From positions 1-48,303 of the forward strand of contig CAMDMC010000012.1 in assembly GCA_945901825.1 (NCBI GenBank): a DNA stretch of 48,303 bases. Direction: 5' to 3'. The position numbers were made by a program, and so were the translations under genes. The notes under the pieces were generated by a model. It saw nothing but the letters and a program-made list of their open reading frames with translations. It ran no database searches and was not told the DNA's origin. Origin of the DNA: Bordetella parapertussis (lineage in GTDB: Bacteria; Pseudomonadota; Gammaproteobacteria; Burkholderiales; Burkholderiaceae_A). Positions 8,742 to 19,249 of this stretch are shown one piece after another. Positions within the stretch are counted from its first letter, which is position 1; each line of letters opens with the position of its first letter.

Positions 8742-9536
8742 TTACTGGTGACTGGTCTCGAAACTAAGCTTCGCCTGTGGTGCCGGTTCGGCCTTGTCTT
8801 TGCTGCGCGTCTTACGACGCTTACTGGGCGCTGAGGACAGTGCCCGTTGCGCCGAGGTCAGTGCCTCGGTTGCGGCAACCTGCTCGGCGGCCCTTCGACT
8901 AGCACCCGACCCAAGCAAGGTGAGGCTTAGCTTCGGAATACTGCACTCCACCTCAAAGACCTGATTGTGGGCCGCGCCACGCGTAGCAACAACGGCGTAT
9001 ATCGGAAGGGGCAGGCCGTTTCCCTGCAGGAATTCCTGCAGTAAAGTTTTTGCGTCCTTACCTAAGGTCTTTGGGTCAACTTGATTCAGGATAGGACGGT
9101 AAAGACGCTCGACCACCCCGTAGGCGGCCTCGTACCCTTGATCAAGAAATACCGCCGCAATAATGGCCTCGAGTGTGTCAGCAAGAATTGATGGACGCCT
9201 AAGACCACCGCTTTTACGTTCGCCATCCCCCAAGTGCAAGTGCCGGTGCAGAGACAGTGTCTGTGCAATGTCGTGCAGGGCCTGCTGGCGAACAAGGTTT
9301 GAGCGCACTCGGCTCAGGTCGCCCTCGGAAAACCCGTCAAGCTCTTTGTATAAAAGCGCCGCCACAGCGAGATTCAAAACGCTATCGCCAAGGTACTCCA
9401 AGCGCTCGTTATGCTGTAGACCGTAGCTGCGGTGTGTTAAGGCCAAGTTAAGCAGGCCTCGGTCTTTAAAGCTGAGGCCGAGCCGGGTCTCGAGCTCTTC
9501 AAGACCATGACCGCTCGAGGCTTGAGGCAATGCCAT
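8742..9536 (-). CDS. rnc: Ribonuclease III
   Basis: Double-strand-specific endoribonuclease that processes the rRNA precursor and many mRNA stems. The nuclease domain contains the signature [13 protein letters not shown] and the second acidic cluster [17 protein letters not shown]-terminal dsRBD follows ([14 protein letters not shown]). The last 25 residues are a lysine-rich extension ([10 protein letters not shown]). I chose the ATG at 9536, giving 264 residues that begin MALPQASSG. It lies one base after the lepB stop codon, whereas a longer frame up to 9719 would run through lepB and add 61 residues unlike any RNase III. Confidence 0.94.
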   Translation of the reverse strand: MALPQASSGHGLEELETRLGLSFKDRGLLNLALTHRSYGLQHNERLEYLGDSVLNLAVAALLYKELDGFSEGDLSRVRSNLVRQQALHDIAQTLSLHRHLHLGDGERKSGGLRRPSILADTLEAIIAAVFLDQGYEAAYGVVERLYRPILNQVDPKTLGKDAKTLLQEFLQGNGLPLPIYAVVATRGAAHNQVFEVECSIPKLSLTLLGSGASRRAAEQVAATEALTSAQRALSSAPSKRRKTRSKDKAEPAPQAKLSFETSHQ

Positions 9537-9537
9537 G

Positions 9538-10338
9538 CTAGTCAATCCAGCCAAGTCGAGAAAAATTACCGGAAAAAACCTCGCCAAAATTAAACCAGAC
9601 AAGAACCGCCTCACCAACAAGATTAGCCTCGGGTACAAAGCCCCAGAAGCGACTGTCGGCGGAGTTGTCACGGTTATCGCCCACGGCAAAGTAATGACCT
9701 TCGGGGACAAGGCATTCAAGGCCCCCCATTAAACGCTTGCAGTTCTCGCGAAAGGGAAAGGCCTCAAGAAGGTAAATACCGGGGCCATCCTCGTCGTTTA
9801 GTGTGCTGTAACGATGCTCTCCAAGCTGCTCTCCAAACTGGCTTGCCACCCTTGCAGAGCCGGTATCAACAAAGCTTCCCTGTGGCGTTTTAGTAACCGG
9901 TTGATCGTTCACACTAAGTCGCTTATCGATGTAGCGAATACGATCGCCAGGGAGCCCAACAACGCGTTTGATGTAATCAACCGAGTCATCTTTGGGGTAA
10001 CGAAAGACTGCTACGTCACCGCGATCGGGAAGGCCTGTTGGAAAGACAAGGGTATCCACGACAGGCAGTCGAACGCCGTAGCTGTACTTCTTAACTAAAA
10101 TAAGATCGCCGATTCGCAGGGTAGGAATCATGGAGCCCGAAGGAATATTAAAGGGCTCGAATAAAAATGACCGAATAAGAAAAACAATGGCAATCACCGG
10201 GAAGAAGCCAGCGGTGTACTCGAGAATTAAAGGCCTTGAGGCGCCCTGAGGCCTTTGCCTTGCCCATACCCAGCGGTCAGCCGACCACAAGACGCCCGTA
10301 AGAACACTTAGAACGAAAAGAAGCAGTGCGAAGTCCAT
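9538..10338 (-). CDS. lepB: Signal peptidase I
   Basis: Inner-membrane serine protease that cleaves signal peptides from exported proteins. Of 266 residues, two membrane spans (about 3-20 and 43-62) precede the periplasmic catalytic domain. The Ser-Lys dyad is S69 in PSGSM and K124 in [11 protein letters not shown], and the conserved [11 protein letters not shown] is present. It lies 2 bp after lepA, the classic lepA-lepB pair, and immediately before rnc. Confidence 0.97.
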   Translation of the reverse strand: MDFALLLFVLSVLTGVLWSADRWVWARQRPQGASRPLILEYTAGFFPVIAIVFLIRSFLFEPFNIPSGSMIPTLRIGDLILVKKYSYGVRLPVVDTLVFPTGLPDRGDVAVFRYPKDDSVDYIKRVVGLPGDRIRYIDKRLSVNDQPVTKTPQGSFVDTGSARVASQFGEQLGEHRYSTLNDEDGPGIYLLEAFPFRENCKRLMGGLECLVPEGHYFAVGDNRDNSADSRFWGFVPEANLVGEAVLVWFNFGEVFSGNFSRLGWID

Positions 10339-10340
10339 GA

Positions 10341-12152
10341 CTAGCCGTCAACTTTCAGAATCGCCAGGAAGGCTTCTTGGGGAACCTCCACCGTACCTAC
10401 CTGCTTCATGCGTTTCTTACCCGCCTTCTGCTTTTCAAGCAGCTTACGTTTTCTGGAAATGTCCCCGCCATAGCACTTGGCAAGAACATTCTTACGAAGC
10501 GCCTTCACATTCTCTCGGGCAATGATATTGGCACCAATGGCGGCCTGAATCGCAACATCAAACATTTGCCTTGGAATAAGTTCGCGCAGCTTTGCAGCAA
10601 GGTCGCGCCCTTTGAATTGGGAGTTTGCCCGGTGCACGATGACAGAAAGCGTATCGACCCGGTCCCCGTTTATAAGAATATCCATCTTCACGACATCGGA
10701 GTCGCGATACTCCTTAAAGTCATAGTCCATGGAGGCATACCCTCGGGAGGTTGATTTCAGCTTGTCAAAAAAATCAAGAACAATTTCGTTCATTGGAATT
10801 TCGTAGACCAGACTTACCTGACGGCCGGCATAGGTCATACCCATTTGGTGGCCACGTTTGCTGGTGCATAGAGTAATGACAGAACCAAGATACTCCTGCG
10901 GTACAAAAACCGTAACGGTCATAACCGGCTCGCGAATCGAGGCAATTTTTGAGGCCTCCGGCATTTTTGAGGGGTTATCCACCTCAACAAGGCTGCCGTC
11001 ATTAAGCAGTACCTGATAGACCACTGTTGGTGCGGTTGTGATGAGATCTATCTTGTACTCGCGCTCAAGCCGCTCTTGCACGATGTCCATGTGCAGAAGG
11101 CCCAAGAAGCCACAACGGAAACCGAAGCCAAGGGCCTGCGAGACCTCGGGCTCAAATTGAAGCGATGAGTCGTTAAGCTTCAACTTTTCAAGCGCATCGC
11201 GCATCATGTCGTAGTCGCTTGATTCCACCGGGTAGAGCCCTGCAAAGACCTGAGGCTTGACTTCCTTAAAACCAGGAAGGGCCTTGTCTGCAGGCCGTGT
11301 TGCAAGCGTAAGTGTGTCGCCGACTTTGGCTGCTTTGAGTTCTTTCATGCCCGTGATAACAAAGCCCACTTCCCCCGCCGAGAGGCATTCTCTTGCTAAG
11401 GCCTTAGGGGTAAAGACACCAAGCTCTTCAACGACATGGGCGCTGGCAGTGGCCATAAGCAGCACCTTGTCGCGCCTTTTCAAGCTGCCATTCATTACAC
11501 GAACCAGCATCACGACGCCAACGTAGTTGTCAAACCATGAATCGATAATCAGCGCCTGAAGAGGCGAGTCGACTTTACCCTTCGGGGGCGGGACGCGTCT
11601 GACAATGAGCTCAAGAATATCTTCAACGCCCTCACCCGTTTTGGCGCTTGCCCTTATAGCGTCGGAGGCCTCTATGCCAATGACATCTTCAATTTCCTGA
11701 ATGGCCTGCTCGGGGTTGGCTGCGGGGAGGTCAATTTTGTTTAATACCGGACAGACCTCAACGCCAAGCTCGATCGCGGTGTAGCAGTTGGCAACGGTCT
11801 GCGCCTCAACACCCTGAGAGGCGTCAACAACCAATAAAGCCCCCTCGCAGGCTGACAGCGAGCGGCTTACTTCGTAAGAGAAATCGACATGGCCTGGTGT
11901 GTCAATGAGGTTGAGTTGATAGACCTGCCCATCACGTGCTTTGTAGTGGAGAGCAACGGTCTGCGCCTTAATGGTGATACCGCGCTCGCGTTCGAGGTCC
12001 ATCGAATCGAGCACCTGGTTCTCCATCTCACGATCGGACAGGCCTCCGCAGAATTGAATCATTCGGTCTGCAAGCGTGCTCTTTCCGTGATCGATGTGGG
12101 CAATAATTGAGAAATTACGAATATTTTGCAAATTGTTCGCCAAGGCATTCAA
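10341..12152 (-). CDS. lepA: Elongation factor 4 (LepA)
   Basis: Ribosome-associated GTPase related to EF-G, implicated in back-translocation and initiation or assembly control. The 603 residues show the G domain ([13 protein letters not shown], then DTPGHVDF and NKIDLP), EF-G-like domains II, III and V, and the LepA-specific C-terminal domain rich in basic residues ([18 protein letters not shown]). The frame begins with TTG at 12152, whose second base starts the TGA of mucD (TTGA overlap). The later TTG codons would remove only unconserved residues. The odd start may limit translation. Confidence 0.96.
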   Translation of the reverse strand: MNALANNLQNIRNFSIIAHIDHGKSTLADRMIQFCGGLSDREMENQVLDSMDLERERGITIKAQTVALHYKARDGQVYQLNLIDTPGHVDFSYEVSRSLSACEGALLVVDASQGVEAQTVANCYTAIELGVEVCPVLNKIDLPAANPEQAIQEIEDVIGIEASDAIRASAKTGEGVEDILELIVRRVPPPKGKVDSPLQALIIDSWFDNYVGVVMLVRVMNGSLKRRDKVLLMATASAHVVEELGVFTPKALARECLSAGEVGFVITGMKELKAAKVGDTLTLATRPADKALPGFKEVKPQVFAGLYPVESSDYDMMRDALEKLKLNDSSLQFEPEVSQALGFGFRCGFLGLLHMDIVQERLEREYKIDLITTAPTVVYQVLLNDGSLVEVDNPSKMPEASKIASIREPVMTVTVFVPQEYLGSVITLCTSKRGHQMGMTYAGRQVSLVYEIPMNEIVLDFFDKLKSTSRGYASMDYDFKEYRDSDVVKMDILINGDRVDTLSVIVHRANSQFKGRDLAAKLRELIPRQMFDVAIQAAIGANIIARENVKALRKNVLAKCYGGDISRKRKLLEKQKAGKKRMKQVGTVEVPQEAFLAILKVDG

Positions 12153-13651
12153 GGTCGTACTGGAATAAACAAGACCCCATCGCCCCTTCGAACCAAAAAC
12201 ACCACCGGCTTGCTCTTGTCGAGTTTCTCAAGGTAGGCAACCAAACGTTTGGCGGACTCCACCTGGGTATTGTTTACTGAAAGGATTATGTCACCCTGAC
12301 GCATACCCGACCGCTCAGAGGGTCCGGAAGCCTTTAAAACGCCAACACCCGCCTTTAAGTTCAGCCTTTTCCTGTCTTCGTCTGACAAATCGGCTAACCC
12401 AAGCCCAAGCCAGTTATTTATGGCAGCCGGCTCCGGAGCAGCAGGAGCAGCGGCCTGAACCTGAGGCTCAGGCTGAAGCTCAACAACACTCACCTTAAGC
12501 CGTAGCTTTTCCCCCCGCCGCCAGACCTCAATGGACTCGGTGCGCCCGGGTTGGGTTTTACCGACCAAACGTGGCAAGTCGGACATGCGAGCAACCTTGT
12601 TGCCTGCAAAGCTTAAGACAATATCGCCAGGCTCAATGCCAGCCTTGCGTGCAGGGCCCTCGGGGTCCACGTTACGCACAAGCGCACCCGAGGCGGGTTT
12701 CAAACCCAGGGCCTCAGCGACCTCGCGCGTTACCTCACCAATGGCCACACCAATTCGACCCCGCACAACACGTCCCGAGGCTTTAAGTTGCTGGGCCACG
12801 CTGTTGGCCTCGTCGATGGGAATAGCAAAAGAAATTCCCATGAACCCACCCGTACGGCTGTAGATCTGAGAATTGATACCCACAACCTCACCATCAAGAT
12901 TGAGAAGCGGGCCCCCGGAATTGCCGGGATTCACGGCAACATCGGTCTGAATAAAGGGCAGGTAGTCACCCGTATCACGCCCTTTGGCGCTCACAATTCC
13001 AGCCGTTACAGTATTTTCAAGCCCAAAGGGTGAGCCAATGGCCACAACCCAGGCGCCCACTTTAAGTTTAGATGGATCCCCTAAAGGCAGTGCAGGAAGA
13101 TTTTTCGAGTCGACCTTGAGCAGGGCAACATCGGTACGCTGGTCGGACCCCACGATCTTAGCCTTAAATTCCCGACCATCGGTCATCGAGACAAAGACCT
13201 CGTCGGCACCCTCGACAACATGATGATTCGAGAGAATATAGCCGTCACTGGAAATAATAAACCCACTGCCGACCCCACGAGGAACCGACGGTGAGTCCTC
13301 CTCGGACTGACCCGGTTGGCCTGGTCGACCCGGAGGGCTCTGCTGCGGCGCGCCAGGATGCCCAGGCGGAAAGAAACGACGGAAAAAATCGTAAAACGGG
13401 TCGTTTTCGTCAAGGCCAGGAGGCATGCCAGGAAAACCACCCTGTGCCCGACTTGCTTTTTGCAGCGTACGAACTCCAACCACCGCAGGCCCCGCCCGCT
13501 CAACAAGTCCGGTGAAATCGGGTAGCCCGCGTACCAGCGCGCTGCCAGTATTGGCGGATGAGGCAACTGCAGGCAGTGCATGAGCCATTAAGCCTGCGCA
13601 GAAAAGGCCGGCTAACCATAGCGAATGTGTCGGGGTCAAAAACCGTTTCAT
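12149..13651 (-). CDS. mucD: Periplasmic Do-like serine protease/chaperone (DegP/MucD)
   Basis: HtrA-family protease that degrades misfolded envelope proteins and feeds into sigma-E control. The 500-residue precursor has a signal peptide (about 1-30, ALPAVA then SSAN), a Gly/Pro/Gln-rich linker with many PG repeats, a trypsin-like domain with His ([11 protein letters not shown]), Asp (RTDVALLKV) and Ser (GNSGGPLLN), and two PDZ domains. It follows rseB by 17 bp, giving the AlgT-MucABD gene order. The symbol is by context; DegP or DegQ would be equivalent names. Confidence 0.93.
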   Translation of the reverse strand: MKRFLTPTHSLWLAGLFCAGLMAHALPAVASSANTGSALVRGLPDFTGLVERAGPAVVGVRTLQKASRAQGGFPGMPPGLDENDPFYDFFRRFFPPGHPGAPQQSPPGRPGQPGQSEEDSPSVPRGVGSGFIISSDGYILSNHHVVEGADEVFVSMTDGREFKAKIVGSDQRTDVALLKVDSKNLPALPLGDPSKLKVGAWVVAIGSPFGLENTVTAGIVSAKGRDTGDYLPFIQTDVAVNPGNSGGPLLNLDGEVVGINSQIYSRTGGFMGISFAIPIDEANSVAQQLKASGRVVRGRIGVAIGEVTREVAEALGLKPASGALVRNVDPEGPARKAGIEPGDIVLSFAGNKVARMSDLPRLVGKTQPGRTESIEVWRRGEKLRLKVSVVELQPEPQVQAAAPAAPEPAAINNWLGLGLADLSDEDRKRLNLKAGVGVLKASGPSERSGMRQGDIILSVNNTQVESAKRLVAYLEKLDKSKPVVFLVRRGDGVLFIPVRP

Positions 13652-13668
13652 ATGGAAGCAGCCCTTCT

Positions 13669-14736
13669 TTATTGTTGAGGAAGAGGAAGTGTGGCGAGCA
13701 GGCTTTTTGCCGTGTCGATGGGCACTTCACCTAAGGCGGTTAAATGGTAACCCGACTTTGAACCAATGATCATAGCCGTTGCGCCTTTGAGGTCGCTGGA
13801 CTCTGCGGAACCCGCCTGTCCATTGAGCTTTGGATCGTGAATGAAGAAAACAGAAACCAGCGCGATTCCGTCAGTAAAGAGCCACTGGGTATGGGGCAAG
13901 GGCGACGAAGGCTCTTTTACCTTGGCTGCCGCTAACGGGATAAAGCCCATGGAACCCGCATAGACTTTGAGAATCTGAGGCATGGGCTCACGGTGGATGG
14001 AGGCTGTGACCCGTCGCCAAGACCGCAGATCTTTAAAGGGTGCCTCCAGACCAGGGAGCTGGGGTGAGGATCCAAGATTGAGGTCAGAAAACGAGTGCTC
14101 TTCAAGCACTGCGCCATTGGCATCGAGGGTCTGGGTCTTAAGCATGAGACCCGAGGCCTGATCGAACCAACAATGCACACCCCAACGGGAAGGATTACGG
14201 GGCACAAACTCGACCCGGTCTGTCATTCGCCCGGCCACGCGCTTTCCCAAAGTGAGCCGAATTTGATAGTGCTCGGTGACACGAGAAAAGTCGTAGACCG
14301 GGGGGTGTGGGAAATCGAGACGAACCGAAGCACCCGGATAAACGCGAAGCTGCTTTTGGTCGGGAAGGTAGGCACGTACCTCGGAACTAAGCCTTACGGT
14401 GCGCTTGGCAGGTCCGTCAAGCGCATCAATAACCGTCACCCTCCCCTCGGGCGTCATGCCACGCATGACCTTTGCCGAATAAAGGCCCCTCGCATGCTGA
14501 TGAACATAGGTTCCTGAGAAGTTCAGCTGCGAGGCCGAGTCAGCCGCCCGTTGAACCATAACCTTGGCCCTGGCCTGCAATTCTTGTAAGGCCTCTGCCG
14601 ACGCAGCAGACTCGCTGGCAAAGGCAGCGGTTGCCTGAGCCACGGCCAGTGAGACAAAGACTAACCTCAGAAAGACCAGTCGCCCCAGCACTTCGCGAAC
14701 CACGGCAAAGGCCGGGACCAGCAAGGCCTCGGTCAT
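13669..14736 (-). CDS. rseB: Sigma-E regulatory protein RseB/MucB
   Basis: Periplasmic lipid- or LPS-sensing protein that protects the anti-sigma factor RseA from DegS cleavage. The 355 residues start with a hydrophobic signal sequence. The large MucB/RseB domain then shows FSGTYVHQHARGLYSAKV, a family hallmark, followed by a C-terminal domain. Its start overlaps the rseA stop by 4 bp (ATGA), so stoichiometric translation with RseA is likely. Position between rseA and mucD agrees. Confidence 0.92.
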   Translation of the reverse strand: MTEALLVPAFAVVREVLGRLVFLRLVFVSLAVAQATAAFASESAASAEALQELQARAKVMVQRAADSASQLNFSGTYVHQHARGLYSAKVMRGMTPEGRVTVIDALDGPAKRTVRLSSEVRAYLPDQKQLRVYPGASVRLDFPHPPVYDFSRVTEHYQIRLTLGKRVAGRMTDRVEFVPRNPSRWGVHCWFDQASGLMLKTQTLDANGAVLEEHSFSDLNLGSSPQLPGLEAPFKDLRSWRRVTASIHREPMPQILKVYAGSMGFIPLAAAKVKEPSSPLPHTQWLFTDGIALVSVFFIHDPKLNGQAGSAESSDLKGATAMIIGSKSGYHLTALGEVPIDTAKSLLATLPLPQQ

Positions 14737-15275
14737 TGCTCGTCCATGCGCATTCGAACAATCATTGGTCCGTGGGCCTCGACCATTGCACGAATTTGCG
14801 GCGAATCATCGAAGGACCCGCTGATGGGATTGACCGTAGTCGGACTAGGCGAACTGGAACCCGCAACCAAGGAGAAGCCAGACCCCTGCCCGTCAATACC
14901 AACCGTCCAGACAACCGAGGCGACAAAACCAAAGGCCGCGAGGCCTGCGGCAAAACGCCACGCGGTACCCAAGCCTCGACGCTCGGGCCGCACCCTGCCA
15001 GGGGCAGGGCCCGCCCCGACATTGGCAAGGCGATGATGCTGAGGCATTAAATGAGCCTCTTGCTCGATCTGCTTGGCAATGCGCGCTTGCAACGATTCCG
15101 AATGGCCGGTGGTGGTGACACCTGACATGGATTCGGAAATGACCCAAAAACTAAGCGCCGTTGACCGAAGCTCGGGATCTACCTTAAGGCGAGCCACGAG
15201 TGCAGCGGCCTGCGATGCCGGAAGGCCCTGGTCGAGGTATTCGGATAGAACTTCCTTGATGTCTTGATCTTGCAT
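14733..15275 (-). CDS. rseA: Anti-sigma-E factor RseA/MucA
   Basis: Single-pass inner-membrane anti-sigma factor. The 180 residues split into a cytoplasmic sigma-binding N-terminus (about 1-90, including LSEYLDQGLPASQAAALVARL), one membrane helix at about 105-128 (FAAGLAAFGFVASVVWTVGI) and a periplasmic tail of about 50 residues. RseA homologues diverge strongly, so the call rests on topology plus position between rpoE and rseB. It starts 24 bp after rpoE. Confidence 0.9.
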   Translation of the reverse strand: MQDQDIKEVLSEYLDQGLPASQAAALVARLKVDPELRSTALSFWVISESMSGVTTTGHSESLQARIAKQIEQEAHLMPQHHRLANVGAGPAPGRVRPERRGLGTAWRFAAGLAAFGFVASVVWTVGIDGQGSGFSLVAGSSSPSPTTVNPISGSFDDSPQIRAMVEAHGPMIVRMRMDEQ

Positions 15276-15299
15276 ACCGACCCCTATTTTGCCAAATCC

Positions 15300-15905
15300 T
15301 TACCAACGCCGATCGGGAGAGACATTGAGCAATGGTTTGAGCTCAGCCGCCACAGCCTCTCGAGCCCTGAAGATGCGCGACCGAACGGTGCCGATGGGGC
15401 AGTTCATAGCCTCTGCAATTTCTTCGTAACTCAAACCATCAATCTCCCGCAAACTGAGCGCGGTCTGTAATTCCTCGGGCAGTGCTGACACGGCGCGATT
15501 CACCGTCTCGGCGATCTGCCGACTCATAAGCTCCGCCTCAGGCGTATTGTTGTCTATTGTGACAACCGGAGCCTCGAAAGATTCCTCGTCCTCATCATTG
15601 GAAGCCAATTCCGAGAGGGAAATAGGCCTTTTACCCCGACTAACTAAGTGGTTTTTGGCGGTGTTGACGGCGATTCGGTAGAGCCAGGTGTAGAAGGCAC
15701 TGTCGCCTCGAAACTGCGGCAGGGCCCGGTAGGCCTTTATAAAGGCGTCCTGAACAACATCATCGGCCTCATCCGAGTTACTGACCAGACGTCGAACAAG
15801 ACGGCCGACCTTTCGCTGGTATTTCAATACAAGCAGGTTAAAGGCTTCTTTGTCCCCGTTTTTTACACGCTGGACAAGGTCAAGGTCAGAAGGGATCTCG
15901 GCCAC
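15300..15905 (-). CDS. rpoE: RNA polymerase sigma-E factor (ECF, AlgU/RpoE type)
   Basis: Extracytoplasmic-function sigma factor for envelope stress. The 201 residues contain region 2 (DEADDVVQDAFIKAYRAL and YTWLYRIAVNTAKNHL) and region 4 (LSYEEIAEAMNCPIGTVRSR). The start is GTG at 15905. Only 18 bp separate it from fabF, so any promoter of its own must lie inside fabF; I looked for a GGAAC-type autoregulatory promoter there and found none convincing. The rpoE-rseA-rseB-mucD order is complete. Confidence 0.96.
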   Translation of the reverse strand: MAEIPSDLDLVQRVKNGDKEAFNLLVLKYQRKVGRLVRRLVSNSDEADDVVQDAFIKAYRALPQFRGDSAFYTWLYRIAVNTAKNHLVSRGKRPISLSELASNDEDEESFEAPVVTIDNNTPEAELMSRQIAETVNRAVSALPEELQTALSLREIDGLSYEEIAEAMNCPIGTVRSRIFRAREAVAAELKPLLNVSPDRRW

Positions 15906-15923
15906 CGGGCGCTACCTTGGCAC

Positions 15924-17168
15924 CTAGCCTCTGGTAAACACCAGTGAGCCGTTCGTTCCCCCGAATCCGAAGTTATTTTTTAATGCGGCCTTAAAACTCC
16001 CGGGCTTCGCCTCGTTCGCGCAGTAATCGAGGTCGCACTCCGGGTCTTGATTAAAAATATTGATGGTGGGCGGACAGACTTGATGATGTAGCGCGAGCAC
16101 TGTAAAAACAGCCTCAAGCCCCCCAGCGCCTCCCAAAAGATGCCCCGTCATCGACTTCGTTGATGAAATACGCACTGCCTTTGCATGCTCACCAAACGCT
16201 GCCTTGATAGCCTGGGTCTCGTTTTTATCACCTAGCGGGGTTGAGGTGCCATGGGCATTGATGTAACCCACCTCTGACGCGTTAAGGCCCGCGTCGCGCA
16301 TTGCATTAAGCATGCAGCGCTTCGGGCCGTCCTGATCGGGAGCAGTCATGTGAAAGGCATCGCCTGAAAAACCAACCCCGGAGAGTTCGGCATAGATTCG
16401 GGCGCCTCGGGCCTTGGCATGCTCATACTCTTCAATCACCATGACGCCCGCGCCCTCGCCTAAGACAAAGCCGTCTCGATCCCTGTCCCAGGGCCGCGAG
16501 GCTGTTGCCGGGTCGTCGTTTCGGGTGGACAGCGCACGGGCAGCAGCAAACCCACCGATACCAAGAGGCGAAATGGTTGATTCCGCACCCCCGGTGACCA
16601 TCACGTCGGCGTCGCCGGCTTGAATGAGACGGGCAGCAAGGCCAATGCTGTGGAGGCCCGTAGTGCATGCGGTCACCGCAGCCAGGTTCGGGCCCTTCAA
16701 GCCTCTAAGAATGCTTAGATGACCGGAAATCATGTTGATGATGGAGCCGGGTACAAAAAAAGGTGAGATTCGTCGAGCACCCTTTGCCGTGTAATCGGCA
16801 TGCGTTTCTTCAATAAGAGGAAGCCCACCAATTCCTGAACCAACCATTACCCCGATGCGATCGGCATTGGCATCCGAAATTTCAATTCCGCAGTCATCAA
16901 TGGCCTGTAATCCGGCGGCAATGCCAAAGTGGATAAAGGTATCCATGTGACGTGCCTCTTTCGCAGGAAGGTAGGACTCGACGTTGAAGTCTTTCACCTC
17001 ACCTGCAAAATGTACGGGAAGAACCGAGGCATCGAACCGTGTAACGGTTGCGATGCCCGTGCGCCCTGCGACGACGGCATCCCAAGCTGATGCAACGGTG
17101 TTACCGACGGGGCTGATGCAGCCAAGCCCCGTGACAACAACACGCCTGCGATGACTAATGGCTTGCAT
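15924..17168 (-). CDS. fabF: 3-oxoacyl-[acyl-carrier-protein] synthase II
   Basis: Condensing enzyme for elongation of acyl-ACP with malonyl-ACP. The 414-residue thiolase-fold protein carries the catalytic Cys168 in AAVTACTTG and the two histidines in [11 protein letters not shown] and [11 protein letters not shown]. It begins 59 bp after acpP, the common acpP-fabF pairing, and ends 18 bp before rpoE, so fatty-acid synthesis and envelope-stress genes are contiguous on one strand. Confidence 0.97.
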   Translation of the reverse strand: MQAISHRRRVVVTGLGCISPVGNTVASAWDAVVAGRTGIATVTRFDASVLPVHFAGEVKDFNVESYLPAKEARHMDTFIHFGIAAGLQAIDDCGIEISDANADRIGVMVGSGIGGLPLIEETHADYTAKGARRISPFFVPGSIINMISGHLSILRGLKGPNLAAVTACTTGLHSIGLAARLIQAGDADVMVTGGAESTISPLGIGGFAAARALSTRNDDPATASRPWDRDRDGFVLGEGAGVMVIEEYEHAKARGARIYAELSGVGFSGDAFHMTAPDQDGPKRCMLNAMRDAGLNASEVGYINAHGTSTPLGDKNETQAIKAAFGEHAKAVRISSTKSMTGHLLGGAGGLEAVFTVLALHHQVCPPTINIFNQDPECDLDYCANEAKPGSFKAALKNNFGFGGTNGSLVFTRG

Positions 17169-17227
17169 CGTTTGGACAAAGATGAGGCAGCCTGAAGAAG
17201 CTCAGGTGCCCGGGGCCAGAAGGTCGG

Positions 17228-17467
17228 CTATTTTTTGAGATTGGCGTTGACGTAATCAATGGCCTGCTGAACGGTGGTTATTTTCTCGGCCTCCTCGTCG
17301 GGGATCTCACACTCAAAGGCATCTTCTAGGGCCATGACAAGCTCCACAGTGTCCAGTGAGTCTGCGCCAAGGTCATCGACGAACTTCGACTCGTTTTTAA
17401 TATCTTCAAGCTTTACGCCCAATTGCTCTGACACAATTGCTTTGACGCGCTTTTCAATGTCTTCCAT
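17228..17467 (-). CDS. acpP: Acyl carrier protein
   Basis: Small acidic carrier of growing acyl chains. The 79 residues include the phosphopantetheine attachment serine S37 in [11 protein letters not shown] 54-bp gap from fabG may hold extra expression signals: it contains a small AATCC/GGATT inverted repeat just ahead of an A/G-rich ribosome-binding region. AcpS encoded 11 kb downstream in the same block would activate it. Confidence 0.98.
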   Translation of the reverse strand: MEDIEKRVKAIVSEQLGVKLEDIKNESKFVDDLGADSLDTVELVMALEDAFECEIPDEEAEKITTVQQAIDYVNANLKK

Positions 17468-17521
17468 GGTTTTTCCCTTTTTTAATCCTGACGGATTTTC
17501 AAATAACGCGAGGCGATTGTA

Positions 17522-18277
17522 TCAGGACATCACCATGCCGCCGTTCACATGCAGGGTGGTTCCCGTAATGTAGGACGCACCCTCAGAACACAAAAAGACG
17601 ACAGAAGCGGCAATATCACTGACTGTTCCAAGCCGTTGAAGAGGAATTTGATCAACCAGCGTCTTTACTTGCTCCTGCGACAGAGCATCGGTCATGTCTG
17701 TTTGAATGAACCCTGGGGCAATGCAGTTCACCGTAATACCTCGGCTACCCACCTCACGGGCAAGCGACCTGCTAAGCCCGCCAAGGCCGGCCTTTGAGGC
17801 CGCGTAGTTAATCTGCCCCGGATTGCCGCTGGTACCGACGACCGACGTGATGTGAAGAATGCGCCCCCATCGGGCCTTCACCATGGGCTTGAGGGCGGCA
17901 CGGTCAAGACGAAAGGCCGCAGAGAGATTGGTGTCGATCACGTCCTGCCACTCCTCGTCCTTCATACGCAGTGCAAGGTTATCTCGCGTTATGCCGGCAT
18001 TGTTCACCAGGACATCGAGCCGACCATGGCGTTTAACGATGTCAGCAACGGCGGTCTCGCAGGCTCCGGGCTCGTTGACGTTAAGGCAGAGACCGTGACC
18101 CGCAACCGGCATGGCCGCCAAGGCCTGTCCAATAGCCTCTGCGCCGGCATCGGAGGTTGCAGTGCCAATGACAAGGTAGCCGTGGTCTGCAAGCGCCAGA
18201 GCAATGGCTCGACCAATGCCTCGGCTTGCTCCTGTAACCAGTGCAACGCGCACTGAGTCTGCTGTGAGGTCTGTCAT
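17522..18277 (-). CDS. fabG: 3-oxoacyl-[acyl-carrier-protein] reductase
   Basis: NADPH-dependent reductase of the fatty-acid cycle, a short-chain dehydrogenase of 251 residues. It has the TGASRGIGRAIALAL cofactor loop, the NNAG motif (VLVNNAGITRDNLALRM), the active-site YAASK and the C-terminal VNGGMVMS. The start overlaps the fabD stop by 4 bp. Confidence 0.97.
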   Translation of the reverse strand: MTDLTADSVRVALVTGASRGIGRAIALALADHGYLVIGTATSDAGAEAIGQALAAMPVAGHGLCLNVNEPGACETAVADIVKRHGRLDVLVNNAGITRDNLALRMKDEEWQDVIDTNLSAAFRLDRAALKPMVKARWGRILHITSVVGTSGNPGQINYAASKAGLGGLSRSLAREVGSRGITVNCIAPGFIQTDMTDALSQEQVKTLVDQIPLQRLGTVSDIAASVVFLCSEGASYITGTTLHVNGGMVMS

Positions 18278-19212
18278 ACGGCTTTCAGGCTTTCCAGAGT
18301 TGTTAGAAGGGACTGCTCGTCGTTAATCGAAAGGGCTTGAGCAGAGGGTGCAATTTTTTTGGTAAGACCGGCAAGAACCTTGCCAGGACCGCACTCCACA
18401 AAATGCGTCACACCCTCATCGGCAAGCCCGCGAATGGTCTGCACCCAGCGCACAGGATTCATGGCCTGCTTGCTTAAAAGTTCAACCAAAGACTCCGAGG
18501 CCTGCATGGGCAAGCCAGTAAGGTTGTGCCATACAGGGCAGGCCTGCGGCTTGAAGTTAACGCCTGTAAGGCGCTCTCGCAGCTGATGTGCCGCAGGCTC
18601 TAAAAGACTGCTGTGGAAGGGCGCTGAAACCGGCAAGGCTATTGCACGCTTGGCACCTGCCTGCTTAAGTTCATCGCAGGCAAGGCGAACAGCGTCTGTG
18701 TGTCCTGCAATAACAGTCTGATCGTCAGAGTTGAAATTGACTGCCTCAACCACCGCCCCCGGTTTTGATACCGCTTTGCAAAGCCCATCCACCTTCTCAC
18801 CCTCAAGGCCCAAAATAGCAGCCATGGTTCCCAGGCCAGGTGGCACCGCCTGCTGCATGGCCTGCGCCCGAAAACGTACAAGCTGAACGGCTTCACTTTC
18901 CTCAAGGGCCCCCGCGGCAACTAGGGCTGTGTACTCGCCCAGACTATGCCCCGCAAAGTAGCTTGGCAGAGGGCCACCTGCCGCCTGATAGGCCCGGAAG
19001 AAAGCCAGGCTGCAGGCAAGCATGACGGGCTGAGTGTTCACAGTAAGGTTGAGCTCTTCGACTGGGCCGTTAGCAATGAGGGCCTGAAGGTCTTGACCAA
19101 TGGCCGATGAGGCACGCTGCACAACCTGTTCGACAACCTTTGCGCCCTTAAAACCCTCGAGCATTCCAACCGATTGAGACCCTTGACCAGGGAAAAGAAA
19201 AGCCAGGCGCAT
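18274..19212 (-). CDS. fabD: Malonyl-CoA:ACP transacylase
   Basis: Loads malonyl groups from CoA to ACP. The catalytic serine S90 lies in GHSLGEYTAL and the active-site histidine in SAPFHSSLL; the protein opens with the typical MRLAFLFPGQGSQ. I chose the ATG at 19212 (312 residues). A longer frame to 19293 would add 27 residues that overlap the fabH end and have no family counterpart. It lies 37 bp after fabH. Confidence 0.96.
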   Translation of the reverse strand: MRLAFLFPGQGSQSVGMLEGFKGAKVVEQVVQRASSAIGQDLQALIANGPVEELNLTVNTQPVMLACSLAFFRAYQAAGGPLPSYFAGHSLGEYTALVAAGALEESEAVQLVRFRAQAMQQAVPPGLGTMAAILGLEGEKVDGLCKAVSKPGAVVEAVNFNSDDQTVIAGHTDAVRLACDELKQAGAKRAIALPVSAPFHSSLLEPAAHQLRERLTGVNFKPQACPVWHNLTGLPMQASESLVELLSKQAMNPVRWVQTIRGLADEGVTHFVECGPGKVLAGLTKKIAPSAQALSINDEQSLLTTLESLKAV

Positions 19213-19249
19213 AGACGTAAGAACCCTTCCTACGATGAAATTATTGAAT

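Noticed and set aside
9537..9719. N-terminal extension of rnc by 61 residues
   Set aside because: It overlaps lepB and has no counterpart in RNase III; the ATG at 9536 directly after the lepB stop is the better start.
15906..16010. Possible sigma-E autoregulatory promoter before rpoE
   Set aside because: A GGAAC is present on the minus strand, but no TCTGA-like -10 stands at the right distance.
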